Program-made: the position numbers and the translations under genes
Notes under the pieces: generated by a model
What the model was told of the DNA's origin: nothing
Databases searched by the model: none
Seen by the model: only the letters and a program-made list of their open reading frames with translations
Assembly: GCA_003514205.1 (NCBI GenBank)
Contig: DORQ01000351.1
Span: forward strand, 1 to 5,485
DNA length: 5,485 bases
Reading direction: 5' to 3'
Origin: Acidimicrobiaceae bacterium
GTDB lineage: Bacteria; Actinomycetota; Acidimicrobiia; Acidimicrobiales; Microtrichaceae
Shown here: positions 1 through 5,485 of the stretch, piece after piece
Position numbering within the stretch: the first letter of the stretch is position 1
How the letters are laid out: each line of letters starts with the position of its first letter

Positions 1-24
1 GCGAGTGCGAGTGCGAGTGCGAGT
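1..24. repeat. Perfect hexanucleotide tandem repeat, (GCGAGT) x4
   Basis: Four perfect copies of GCGAGT are seen on the plus strand (ACTCGC on the minus strand). They begin at the first base of the window, so the true copy number is unknown. The array ends five bases beyond the stop codon of the flippase gene, on its downstream side. It could be an intergenic simple repeat. It could also lie inside the next gene, where it would encode an alternating dipeptide such as Ala-Ser (plus strand) or Thr-Arg (minus strand). Six-base units do not change reading frame when they expand or contract. Confidence 0.85.
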
Positions 25-29
25 TCAGC

Positions 30-1319
30 TCACATGGTTTGCCCAGATCGTTCCCGAGTGCTCAGCGCCCCTTGAGTGTGAACCGCAATCACACAGGCGG
101 AGCAGACCGAGCTCAGCATCAAGCCGAGTTCGACACGATGAAACAGCGAGATCGGCATGAGGCAGCCAACCACCATCGCGATCACTCCCGCCGCCCAGCC
201 AGTCCAGAGCTTTGAGAAACCCCCAAGAGCAATCAGGGCTTGCGAGGCCACCATTGCGCCAATCAGGACAAAACTCGAAGCTGCCAGCACGGCAAAGTCG
301 ATCCGTTTGAGTTCGACGAACTCAGGACCGAGCAGGAGCTGAATGGCCCAGGGACCCAACAGCGTGGCTCCGGCAGTGGCTGCTGCGGTGGCGGCCGCCA
401 GCGCGAGCCCGAGTCGGGAAAGATCGTGCCGCAGCGCGCTGAAGCGGCAGCGAACAACCGGCGCGCTAAAACGCGGCAACAGGACGGCCTGCGCTGTCAG
501 TATGAGGTTCAAGGGCGCTCGCACAAGGACGAGCCCAGCAATGAAGCGTGCGGCCGCCTCCTTTGATTCAGATCCAGCCAGTACCTTCACCGCGATCGGA
601 GCACCGTTGATCAGCAACGCGAGGAGCAGCGAACTTGCCACGAGCCCACCCAGCGTTGACCGCACACCAGCCGGATCCATTTCTGGACCGTCGCCTCTGA
701 AGTAGGCCACGGCCGAGACGGCCGCAACCACTCCGGCCATCAGTGCGGCCATTCCGGCCGCCAGCGCGTAGGCCCACGAGGAGGTCACGCCAACCATGCC
801 AAGGGTCAACGCTGCAAAGATCTTGACCGTTCCTTCGATCAGAAACCAGATTCCGTAGGCAGGCAACCTTCCAGCCCCCGCCAGCACACCGCGCGCGAAA
901 TGTGTGCCTGCGAATGCCACCACACCCACCAGCAGCGCGCCGTAGACGCCAGGTTCGCCTGGAAACACCCTCGCTGACAACACCGGACCCAGAGCGACAA
1001 CGATCGCCAGAAGAACTGCGACGCAGCCTCCGAACACCGCTGCCGCGCTCCGAACCTGCGGGCCCGTTCCCTCACCGAGTGCGACACGTTCAGCGACTCG
1101 GCGGCTCATCTCCTGCTCGAACGGCTGGAAGAGCCCTGATCCAAGCACGAACATCGCCGCGATCATGGCGTTGACGCTGCCAAACCCGGCGGGTCCAACG
1201 TTGGATTCGACAATCTTGAGGTAGAACAGCGCGACGATCCCATTGAATACCTGCGAAGCGGCAACAAAGGCCGCTGGCGTCGCTGTCGAGGTGCCGCCAG
1301 GCTGTTCCTGAGCCGCCAC
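30..1319 (-). CDS. Polysaccharide flippase-like integral membrane protein (MOP/Wzx-type)
   Basis: This 429-residue protein is probably a lipid-linked oligosaccharide flippase of the MOP exporter superfamily (RfbX/Wzx/MurJ-like), which moves polyprenyl-linked glycans across the inner membrane. By eye it has about 12 hydrophobic segments, near residues 15-35, 46-66, 93-113, 124-146, 156-175, 181-206, 222-241, 257-282, 303-323, 340-366, 372-393 and 397-415. Basic and polar loops such as SRRVAERVALGEG (72-84) and RCRFSALRHDLSR (290-302) separate them. LLGPEFV (329-335) before the tenth helix resembles the GxxF element common in these transporters. Length and helix number are normal for the family. 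The start is GTG at 1317-1319, eight bases after the methyltransferase stop, without a good Shine-Dalgarno sequence, so translational coupling is likely. The substrate cannot be read from sequence. A different MOP member, such as a teichoic-acid or exopolysaccharide exporter, is possible. Confidence 0.8.
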   Translation of the reverse strand: MAAQEQPGGTSTATPAAFVAASQVFNGIVALFYLKIVESNVGPAGFGSVNAMIAAMFVLGSGLFQPFEQEMSRRVAERVALGEGTGPQVRSAAAVFGGCVAVLLAIVVALGPVLSARVFPGEPGVYGALLVGVVAFAGTHFARGVLAGAGRLPAYGIWFLIEGTVKIFAALTLGMVGVTSSWAYALAAGMAALMAGVVAAVSAVAYFRGDGPEMDPAGVRSTLGGLVASSLLLALLINGAPIAVKVLAGSESKEAAARFIAGLVLVRAPLNLILTAQAVLLPRFSAPVVRCRFSALRHDLSRLGLALAAATAAATAGATLLGPWAIQLLLGPEFVELKRIDFAVLAASSFVLIGAMVASQALIALGGFSKLWTGWAAGVIAMVVGCLMPISLFHRVELGLMLSSVCSACVIAVHTQGALSTRERSGQTM

Positions 1320-1327
1320 TTCTGAGT

Positions 1328-2059
1328 TCAGCGCTTCTTCGCAGTACAGACGAAGTTGTACGCGAACAGCCCCGGTCGGAGATTTCCAAGCCGATGAGCA
1401 ACTACCCCGAGCCGCTCCGATTTCACCCCCGGCACCGGTACCGCTGCTTGCAGGTTCGTGACTTCAAAGCCTGCTGAGGAGATCATCTCCACCAAGGTCT
1501 CCGCTGTGTAGAACCGCATATGGGTCCGGTCGAGGATTCCTCGATCTGTGTATCGAAAGCGGCCAGCCAGTAGTTGAGCCCGGATCGACCAATTCGCGAT
1601 GTTTGGCACGCTCACCACCAGGTGCCCGCCATCGCGCAGATGGGGACGCAGCGAGGCAAGCACAGCGCCCGGATCGGGGATGTGCTCAAGGGTGTCCCCG
1701 AAGAGCAGAAGGGCGTAGTCCCGGTCGATGACTGAGGGGTCAAAATGTTGAAGGTCCCCTTCGTAGACCGTCCTGCACACACGCCGTGCCGCTTCGGCTG
1801 CGAGGGGATCCAACTCGTGTCCATCCACGATCCGCCCTGCCTCGGCGACGGCTTCGGCGAAGTATCCGGAGGAAACTCCTCCTTCGAAGACCACGTCCCC
1901 TGGGTTCGTCAACCGAAGCGCCTCGGCCAGCAGGAGATGGTGCGCACGAAACGCCGCGGTGTTGAGCGTCACGTACCCGGCGCCCTCAGGCTTGGACAGC
2001 TGGCGGAGGAGTCGTAAGGCTTCAGAGGATGCCTCTCGGTCAAGAGGGTAAGAAGTCAC
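1328..2059 (-). CDS. Class I SAM-dependent methyltransferase (Methyltransf_23-like)
   Basis: This 243-residue soluble protein has a Rossmann-type methyltransferase fold. Motif I is VVFEGGVSSGYF (56-67), a divergent form of the usual V-L-D-x-G-C-x-x-G SAM-binding loop. HELDP (81-85) gives the acidic end of strand 2, and GDTLEHIPDP (121-130) is the motif IV region. GGHLVVSVPNIANWS (144-158) and RGILDRTHMRFYT (173-185) are hallmarks of the Methyltransf_23-like enzymes often found among glycosyltransferases. The acceptor is unknown; a sugar or glycan intermediate is inferred from the flippase that follows by eight bases. The GTG start at 2057-2059 has an in-frame TAG four codons upstream, so no longer form exists, but it lacks a clear ribosome site. 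A second GTG at 1970-1972 (residue 30) follows GAGGG (minus strand, 1983-1987) by ten bases and would give 214 residues with all motifs intact. The longer form is reported because its N-terminal part looks like an ordinary amphipathic helix. Confidence 0.85.
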   Translation of the reverse strand: MTSYPLDREASSEALRLLRQLSKPEGAGYVTLNTAAFRAHHLLLAEALRLTNPGDVVFEGGVSSGYFAEAVAEAGRIVDGHELDPLAAEAARRVCRTVYEGDLQHFDPSVIDRDYALLLFGDTLEHIPDPGAVLASLRPHLRDGGHLVVSVPNIANWSIRAQLLAGRFRYTDRGILDRTHMRFYTAETLVEMISSAGFEVTNLQAAVPVPGVKSERLGVVAHRLGNLRPGLFAYNFVCTAKKR

Positions 2060-2093
2060 GTGGCAAGTCTAAGTCGTGGAGTGCACCAATCCG

Positions 2094-2109
2094 GTTGGCG
2101 CCAGCCAAC
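2094..2109 (-). other. Small inverted repeat between SDR and methyltransferase genes
   Basis: GTTGGC (2094-2099) and GCCAAC (2104-2109) form a perfect 6-bp stem with a four-base loop, in the 64-base gap between the dehydrogenase stop and the methyltransferase start. No T-rich tract follows on the minus strand, so it does not look like an intrinsic terminator. It may be a minor mRNA structure or chance. Confidence 0.3.
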
Positions 2110-2123
2110 AACCCAGGAGGCCG

Positions 2124-2969
2124 TTACCGAGAGCCCGGCAGGAACACCCGTGGATTGTTGCCCGCCAGCATGGTTTCAGTATTTCGCTGCACCATTGGCG
2201 ACCATTCGGGGTGGGTCAGAACGTAGAACTTGTTGTCCCGTACTGCATCGAAGACCAACTGGGCGACGTCGGAGGGTTCAAGTCCTTCGGCAATGAGTTT
2301 GTCCAACGCAGCACCGATCCCCGATTCTGTGGCGCTTGGCGATTCGCTCGTTCGCTCAGCTTCCGGGCGATTCCGCTCCGATCGATTGATCTGAGTCTGA
2401 ACCCATCCTGGGCACAACACTGTGACGCCAACGTTTGGAGCCAGCATGGCCAACTCGTGAAAGAGCGTCTCTGACAAGGTGACAACGCCATGTTTCGCAA
2501 CGTTGTACGGACCCATGAACGGTGTGGAGGTGAGACCAGCCATTGATGCTGTGTTCACTATGTGGCCACCGCCGGCCTCGATGAGCAAGGGAACGAAGAT
2601 TGAAACTCCGTGAATCACAGCCCAGAGGTCAACGCCCAGCACCCATTGCCAGTCCTGCTCGGTGAATTCCCACAGCGTGCCCCCGCTGGCAACTCCAGCG
2701 TTATTGCACACCACGTGCACTGCTCCAAACTGCTCAATGCACTGATCCGCGAGGCGCTGCACCTCGGAGCGTTGTGCCACATCGCAGATCACGCCGAGTG
2801 CTTGAGTTCCCGAGGATCTGAGCTCGGCCACCGCAGCGTCCAAGGCCTCAACCTCGATATCGGCGAGAACCACGTTCATGCCTTCAGCAGCGAATTTTCG
2901 AGCCATTGCCAGCCCGATACCGCTCGCAGCACCTGTCACCACTGCCGTCTTGCCCTCGAACTGGTCCAT
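2124..2969 (-). CDS. Classical SDR family NAD(P)-dependent oxidoreductase
   Basis: This 281-residue cytosolic short-chain dehydrogenase/reductase probably interconverts an alcohol and a ketone; the substrate is not predictable. The cofactor loop is TGAASGIG (12-19). Asp37 at the end of strand 2 (LADIE) suggests NAD(H) rather than NADP(H). CDV (62-64) should contact the adenine, and NNAG (89-92) is the structural motif of strand 4. The catalytic Ser is Ser142 in NTASMAG, and Tyr155 and Lys159 form YNVAK. PGW follows at 187-189. The usual catalytic-tetrad Asn appears to be Asp114 in GVDLWAVIHG. The extended C-terminus (residues 195-281) has a charged Ser/Glu-rich stretch and then FYVLTHPEW (248-256), a tail I associate with a large actinobacterial SDR group. 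The ATG at 2967-2969 follows GAAGGGG by four bases, which supports this start. The gene is 137 bases downstream of the lipoprotein gene and 64 upstream of the methyltransferase gene, so operon membership is uncertain. Confidence 0.93.
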   Translation of the reverse strand: MDQFEGKTAVVTGAASGIGLAMARKFAAEGMNVVLADIEVEALDAAVAELRSSGTQALGVICDVAQRSEVQRLADQCIEQFGAVHVVCNNAGVASGGTLWEFTEQDWQWVLGVDLWAVIHGVSIFVPLLIEAGGGHIVNTASMAGLTSTPFMGPYNVAKHGVVTLSETLFHELAMLAPNVGVTVLCPGWVQTQINRSERNRPEAERTSESPSATESGIGAALDKLIAEGLEPSDVAQLVFDAVRDNKFYVLTHPEWSPMVQRNTETMLAGNNPRVFLPGSR

Positions 2970-2973
2970 TGCA

Positions 2974-2980
2974 CCCCTTC
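2974..2980 (-). promoter_or_regulatory. Shine-Dalgarno site of the SDR gene
   Basis: The minus strand reads GAAGGGG, four bases before the ATG at 2967-2969. It is the best ribosome-binding site in the window and fixes the dehydrogenase start. Confidence 0.7.
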
Positions 2981-2986
2981 TGCGAC

Positions 2987-3004
2987 GTGGCCCGCACCGG
3001 CCAC
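2987..3004 (-). other. Short GC-rich inverted repeat in the SDR leader
   Basis: GTGGCC (2987-2992) and GGCCAC (2999-3004) are perfect complements around a six-base loop, six bases upstream of the SDR ribosome-binding site. The rest of the 137-base gap (2970-3106) holds no gene and no promoter I can defend. The stem could affect translation initiation, but a 6-bp GC-rich match may be chance. Confidence 0.3.
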
Positions 3005-3106
3005 TGTGCCAGCATCACACTATCGAGCAGAACGACCCGCTCCTACCGTGCCCCACGTTCCTGCCTAGCCACAGCCGACCGCGGGAGCCGGAGGGCCGGC
3101 ACTTCG

Positions 3107-4408
3107 TCAATCGCGGAGGTCTCGGCCTGGAATCGGCGTTGGTTTCACCACGTAGAGATTGTCCTCAGTGACTAGGCCCCACAAGAGCTGCTGCGCTGCG
3201 TCCTCACCGACGGGAACACCAAGGTCCTCCCAGCGTTGCCGTGTCTGGGGGTTCTCGCTTCCGTCCACCTCAATTCCGGCGTCCCAACACGTCGTCTCCG
3301 CGATGACGAAGCCGTAGTCACGCATTGCGGTAGCAAAGATCTTGGCGGTCCTACGGAATGCGCCCGTGTATCCCCGGCTGTCCAGCCAGGACTCGATGTC
3401 CGCATCGGACATGTCAACTGCAAACCGCATGCCATGAGGAATCGTGCGTTCGCGATTCTCCACGGTCGGCTCAATCGTGTTCGGTCCACAATTCTCCGTC
3501 CCCCCAGACGCGAACTCGACCCGTTCGGCGGGACTCACAAAGAATCCACAGGTCGAGCCGGCAGCAGGCGAATCGCGCTCCTCCGCTGAGCACTCCGGAC
3601 CGAACATGGGGTTGTAGACATTCATTGCCAGGGCATGACGTATGGAGCCGAGTTCGACTTCATCAACAGTCACCACCATCTCAAGTTTCTCCAAGCCCAT
3701 ACCACGACCACCAAGGACTCCCGAGGAGCTTCGGTAGTCCGCTACCGACCCATCGATCGCAGTGGCCAAGTTCCCTCCTCCCACGCAGATCCCGCTCCCA
3801 GGGGTATAGCCCTTCGCTAGGTTCTCGATGGTGAGGCAACCGGTCCAATTCACCTTCTGCACGAGCCACAAACTCCACCAACGCCCAGTTTCAGGATCGG
3901 CCACCATCAGCATCTGGTCGTTACCCCCAGCCGGCTCCCAAGCTGGGTTCCAGGGCGCAAGTGCCCCATCTGTCAGGTTTCCGGGGTAGCCAAATCCAGC
4001 GGTCCACACCGGGATCTCTTGAGTGGCGTCGCTCAACGGATAGATGGGCACGCTGTACTCAGAGAAATAGGTGGAGAAGCGTCCTCGCCACGCGGGGTCA
4101 TCGAGTGCACCACGGTTGCCCATGTGAAGGAAGTTCTCGACATAGTCCTGGTACTTCTCAGACCGACCCAGCTCAGCGGCAGTGCGGTTCCACGGCGCAT
4201 CTGCAGCAAACAGCCGACCGTTGTCCGCAGGGTTCAGCGGGGGTCTCGTGTCTCCCGATACGGCTGTGGCGACGCCCTTCTTCGCCGAGGCCCCGCTCCC
4301 CCCCTCAGTCGTCGGAGACGCCTTTTCTGAATCCTCGCTGGTGCAGCCAGCCACAAGTGCAGCGGCCACGAGGCAAACATAAAAGGGACGTGTCCAAGGC
4401 CTGATCAT
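3107..4408 (-). CDS. Predicted secreted lipoprotein of unknown function
   Basis: This 433-residue protein (from ATG 4406-4408) starts with a lipoprotein signal peptide: basic MIRPWTRP, a hydrophobic FYVCLVAAAL core, and lipobox LVAGC with Cys22 as the likely lipidated residue. A Ser/Thr/Gly/Lys-rich linker (about 23-60) follows, then one globular extracellular domain to the C-terminus. The domain has VPIYPL (120-125), QMLMVADPETGRWWSLW (165-181), LGGRGMGLEKL (232-242), SIRHALAMNVYNP (255-267), IPHGMRF (323-329) and AMRDYGFVIAET (361-372). This order resembles extracellular domains I recall from uncharacterised actinobacterial proteins, but I cannot assign a named family or activity. The mature part has six cysteines besides Cys22 (191, 208, 273, 287, 307, 374), enough for three disulfides. 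An in-frame GTG at 4442-4444 would add 12 residues, but it lies inside a strong hairpin and would put extra residues before the signal peptide, so ATG 4408 is preferred. Upstream is only a partial GGGACC-like ribosome site. Confidence 0.78.
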   Translation of the reverse strand: MIRPWTRPFYVCLVAAALVAGCTSEDSEKASPTTEGGSGASAKKGVATAVSGDTRPPLNPADNGRLFAADAPWNRTAAELGRSEKYQDYVENFLHMGNRGALDDPAWRGRFSTYFSEYSVPIYPLSDATQEIPVWTAGFGYPGNLTDGALAPWNPAWEPAGGNDQMLMVADPETGRWWSLWLVQKVNWTGCLTIENLAKGYTPGSGICVGGGNLATAIDGSVADYRSSSGVLGGRGMGLEKLEMVVTVDEVELGSIRHALAMNVYNPMFGPECSAEERDSPAAGSTCGFFVSPAERVEFASGGTENCGPNTIEPTVENRERTIPHGMRFAVDMSDADIESWLDSRGYTGAFRRTAKIFATAMRDYGFVIAETTCWDAGIEVDGSENPQTRQRWEDLGVPVGEDAAQQLLWGLVTEDNLYVVKPTPIPGRDLRD

Positions 4409-4425
4409 GAGGTCCCAACATAAAC

Positions 4426-4468
4426 GAATCGGGCGCCAATCCACCGGCAGGTGGTTGACGCCCGATTC
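4426..4468 (-). terminator. Strong 19-bp hairpin: ahcY terminator or lipoprotein-gene leader element
   Basis: GAATCGGGCG (4426-4435) and CGCCCGATTC (4459-4468) are perfect complements. In minus-strand RNA the stem continues with a U-G wobble (4458/4436) and CAA/UUG to 14 bp. After one bulged A (4440) come CCACC/GGUGG and a UGCC loop, 19 bp in all. The wobble position is a C-A mismatch on the plus strand, which favours a minus-strand transcript. The 3' flank is GTTTATGTT, six T in nine, a weak U-tract. The hairpin begins 54 bases after the ahcY stop and ends 17 bases before the lipoprotein ATG. It can be read as an intrinsic terminator of ahcY or as an attenuator or stabilising structure in the lipoprotein-gene leader. 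Confidence 0.6.
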
Positions 4469-4487
4469 TCCGACTCAGCGAAGAGGG

Positions 4488-4508
4488 ATCACCACAACCT
4501 GTGGCGAT
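4488..4508 (-). other. Short hairpin just after the ahcY stop
   Basis: In minus-strand RNA, AUCGCCACA and UGUGGUGAU pair as nine continuous base pairs including one G-U wobble, around a three-base GGU loop. On the plus strand the wobble becomes an A-C mismatch. It starts 14 bases after the ahcY stop and is followed by CCCTCTTCGC, pyrimidine-rich but not a U-tract. It may protect the ahcY mRNA 3' end or act with the larger hairpin at 4426-4468. Confidence 0.45.
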
Positions 4509-4522
4509 GCCCCAACTCGCTG

Positions 4523-5485
4523 CTAGTAGCGGTAGTGGTCAGGCTTGTAGGGCCCGTCCATTGGAACACCGATGTAGTCGGCCTGTTCCTGTGACAGCTT
4601 CGTCAGCTTCACTCCAAGTGCATCAAGGTGAAGGCGAGCAACCTTCTCATCGAGGAACTTGGGAAGCACATACACGCCAACTGGATACTCCGCTGTCTTG
4701 GTGAACAACTCGATCTGCGCAATGACCTGATTCGTGAAGCTGTTCGACATGACGAAACTGGGGTGACCCGTCGCGCAGCCAAGGTTCAACAGCCGGCCTT
4801 CGGCCAACATGATGACTGAATGTCCATCAGGGAAGACGAACTCGTCGGTGCCTGGCTTGATCTGGACACGACGAACGTCGCTCATTCTGGCAAGACCCGC
4901 CATATCGATTTCATTGTCGAAGTGACCAATATTGCCAACAATGGCTTGGTGCTTCATCCGAGCCATGTGCTCTGAAGAGATGATCCCCTTGTTGCCGGTG
5001 GTGGTGATGAAGATGTCTGCCGTCTCGAGAACGTCTTCCAAAGTGGTGACCTGGTAGCCCTCCATCGCCGCCTGCAGTGCGCAGATCGGATCAATCTCGG
5101 TGATGATCACTCGGGCGCCCTGCCCACGCAGCGACGCAGCAGAACCCTTGCCCACGTCGCCATAGCCGCACACCACTGCCACCTTGCCAGCGATCATCAC
5201 ATCGGTGGCTCGATTGATTCCATCGATGAGTGAGTGGCGGCAGCCATACAGATTGTCGAACTTGGACTTCGTGACCGAATCGTTCACATTGATTGCGGGG
5301 AACAGAAGCTGTCCGGCTTCGAACATTTGATAGAGACGATGAACGCCAGTTGTTGTTTCCTCGGTGACACCCAAGATCGCCTTGCCAACCTCGGTCCAGC
5401 GTGTGGGCTCGGAGGCAACTGAAGCCTTGAGGAGGTCGAGAACCACCTTCCACTCCTCAGAATCCTCATCAGTTGGTTCTGGCAC
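4523..5485 (-). CDS. ahcY: S-adenosylhomocysteine hydrolase (AdoHcyase), C-terminal 320 codons
   Basis: This cytosolic NAD-dependent enzyme splits S-adenosylhomocysteine reversibly into adenosine and homocysteine, clearing the product inhibitor of SAM-dependent methyltransferases. The gene runs off the right edge; the GTG at the edge is an internal Val codon, not a start, and the N-terminal substrate-domain part is missing. Fragment positions: acidic long-form insertion with [11 protein letters not shown] (10-20), [12 protein letters not shown] (41-52), substrate-site KSKFDN (73-78) with Cys82, NAD-binding GYGDVGKG (107-114), Glu130 ending the following strand, [11 protein letters not shown] (184-194), [12 protein letters not shown] (233-244), and the KPDHYRY tail (314-320) whose Lys and Tyr reach the NAD site of the neighbouring subunit in known structures. 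All expected residues are present and the tail ends at the usual point, so the gene appears intact. Usual length is about 430 residues, or 470-495 for long forms. Two hairpins follow its TAG stop. Confidence 0.98.
   Translation of the reverse strand: MPEPTDEDSEEWKVVLDLLKASVASEPTRWTEVGKAILGVTEETTTGVHRLYQMFEAGQLLFPAINVNDSVTKSKFDNLYGCRHSLIDGINRATDVMIAGKVAVVCGYGDVGKGSAASLRGQGARVIITEIDPICALQAAMEGYQVTTLEDVLETADIFITTTGNKGIISSEHMARMKHQAIVGNIGHFDNEIDMAGLARMSDVRRVQIKPGTDEFVFPDGHSVIMLAEGRLLNLGCATGHPSFVMSNSFTNQVIAQIELFTKTAEYPVGVYVLPKFLDEKVARLHLDALGVKLTKLSQEQADYIGVPMDGPYKPDHYRY

Noticed and set aside
2076..2474. 132-codon open frame on the plus strand opposite the SDR 3' end
   Set aside because: It overlaps the coding SDR C-terminus and has no recognisable motif.
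3017..3022. TAGTGT on the minus strand as a -10 box for the SDR gene
   Set aside because: No -35-like hexamer sits at 16-18 bases spacing, so a single partial match is not enough.
2610..3068. 152-codon open frame on the plus strand opposite the SDR gene
   Set aside because: It is antisense to a well-supported SDR with all motifs, and its translation shows no recognisable domain.
3087..3100. GCCGG-AGGG-CCGGC hairpin as a terminator for the lipoprotein gene
   Set aside because: The stem is only 5 bp and no T-rich tract follows on the minus strand.
3358..3834. 158-codon open frame on the plus strand opposite the lipoprotein gene
   Set aside because: The low-complexity Ser/Arg/Pro-rich translation is typical of the reverse strand of a GC-rich gene.
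4409..4444. In-frame GTG extension of the lipoprotein (12 extra residues, start at 4442-4444)
   Set aside because: The GTG lies inside the long hairpin, and the added residues would precede an already complete lipoprotein signal peptide.
4409..4522. SAH riboswitch near ahcY
   Set aside because: SAH riboswitches lie upstream of ahcY. This gap is downstream of it, and the hairpins do not show the conserved SAH aptamer layout. The true ahcY leader is outside the window.
5483..5485. GTG at the window edge as a start codon for ahcY
   Set aside because: AdoHcyase needs about 110-170 more N-terminal residues carrying part of the substrate site. This codon is an internal Val just before the acidic insertion.
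1328..5485. Functional link between ahcY and the methyltransferase as a dedicated SAM-recycling operon
   Set aside because: Two unrelated genes and a probable terminator lie between them. AhcY serves all cellular methyltransferases, so proximity alone does not support a link.

Overview
The window suggests a moderately GC-rich actinobacterium. The clearest evidence is the partial S-adenosylhomocysteine hydrolase at the right edge. It is the long form, with an acidic [15 protein letters not shown] insertion typical of actinobacterial and many other bacterial enzymes. GTG starts and an SDR of a type common in actinobacteria fit this. The placement is inference from protein style, and I cannot name a genus.

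All five genes lie on the minus strand, so transcription runs from right to left. From the right they are: the C-terminal 320 codons of ahcY (4523-5485, cut by the window edge); a 114-base gap with two hairpins (4488-4508 and 4426-4468); a secreted lipoprotein of unknown function (3107-4408); a 137-base gap; a classical short-chain dehydrogenase/reductase (2124-2969); a 64-base gap; a class I SAM-dependent methyltransferase (1328-2059); and, 8 bases on, a 12-helix polysaccharide flippase-like membrane protein (30-1319). The window ends in four perfect copies of a hexanucleotide (1-24) just beyond the flippase stop. There are no gene-free stretches over 300 bases, and I see no tRNA, rRNA, CRISPR array or mobile element.

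The methyltransferase and flippase are almost certainly co-transcribed. They look like the first part of a surface-glycan or O-antigen-like locus that continues past the left edge. AhcY is housekeeping: it removes the S-adenosylhomocysteine made by methyltransferases, but nothing ties it specifically to the methyltransferase here. The dehydrogenase and lipoprotein have no obvious partner.

I found no clear new multi-gene system. The points most worth following are the long hairpin 17 bases before the lipoprotein start, whose wobble pairs work only in minus-strand RNA; the six-cysteine lipoprotein of unknown function; and the hexanucleotide repeat at the left edge.
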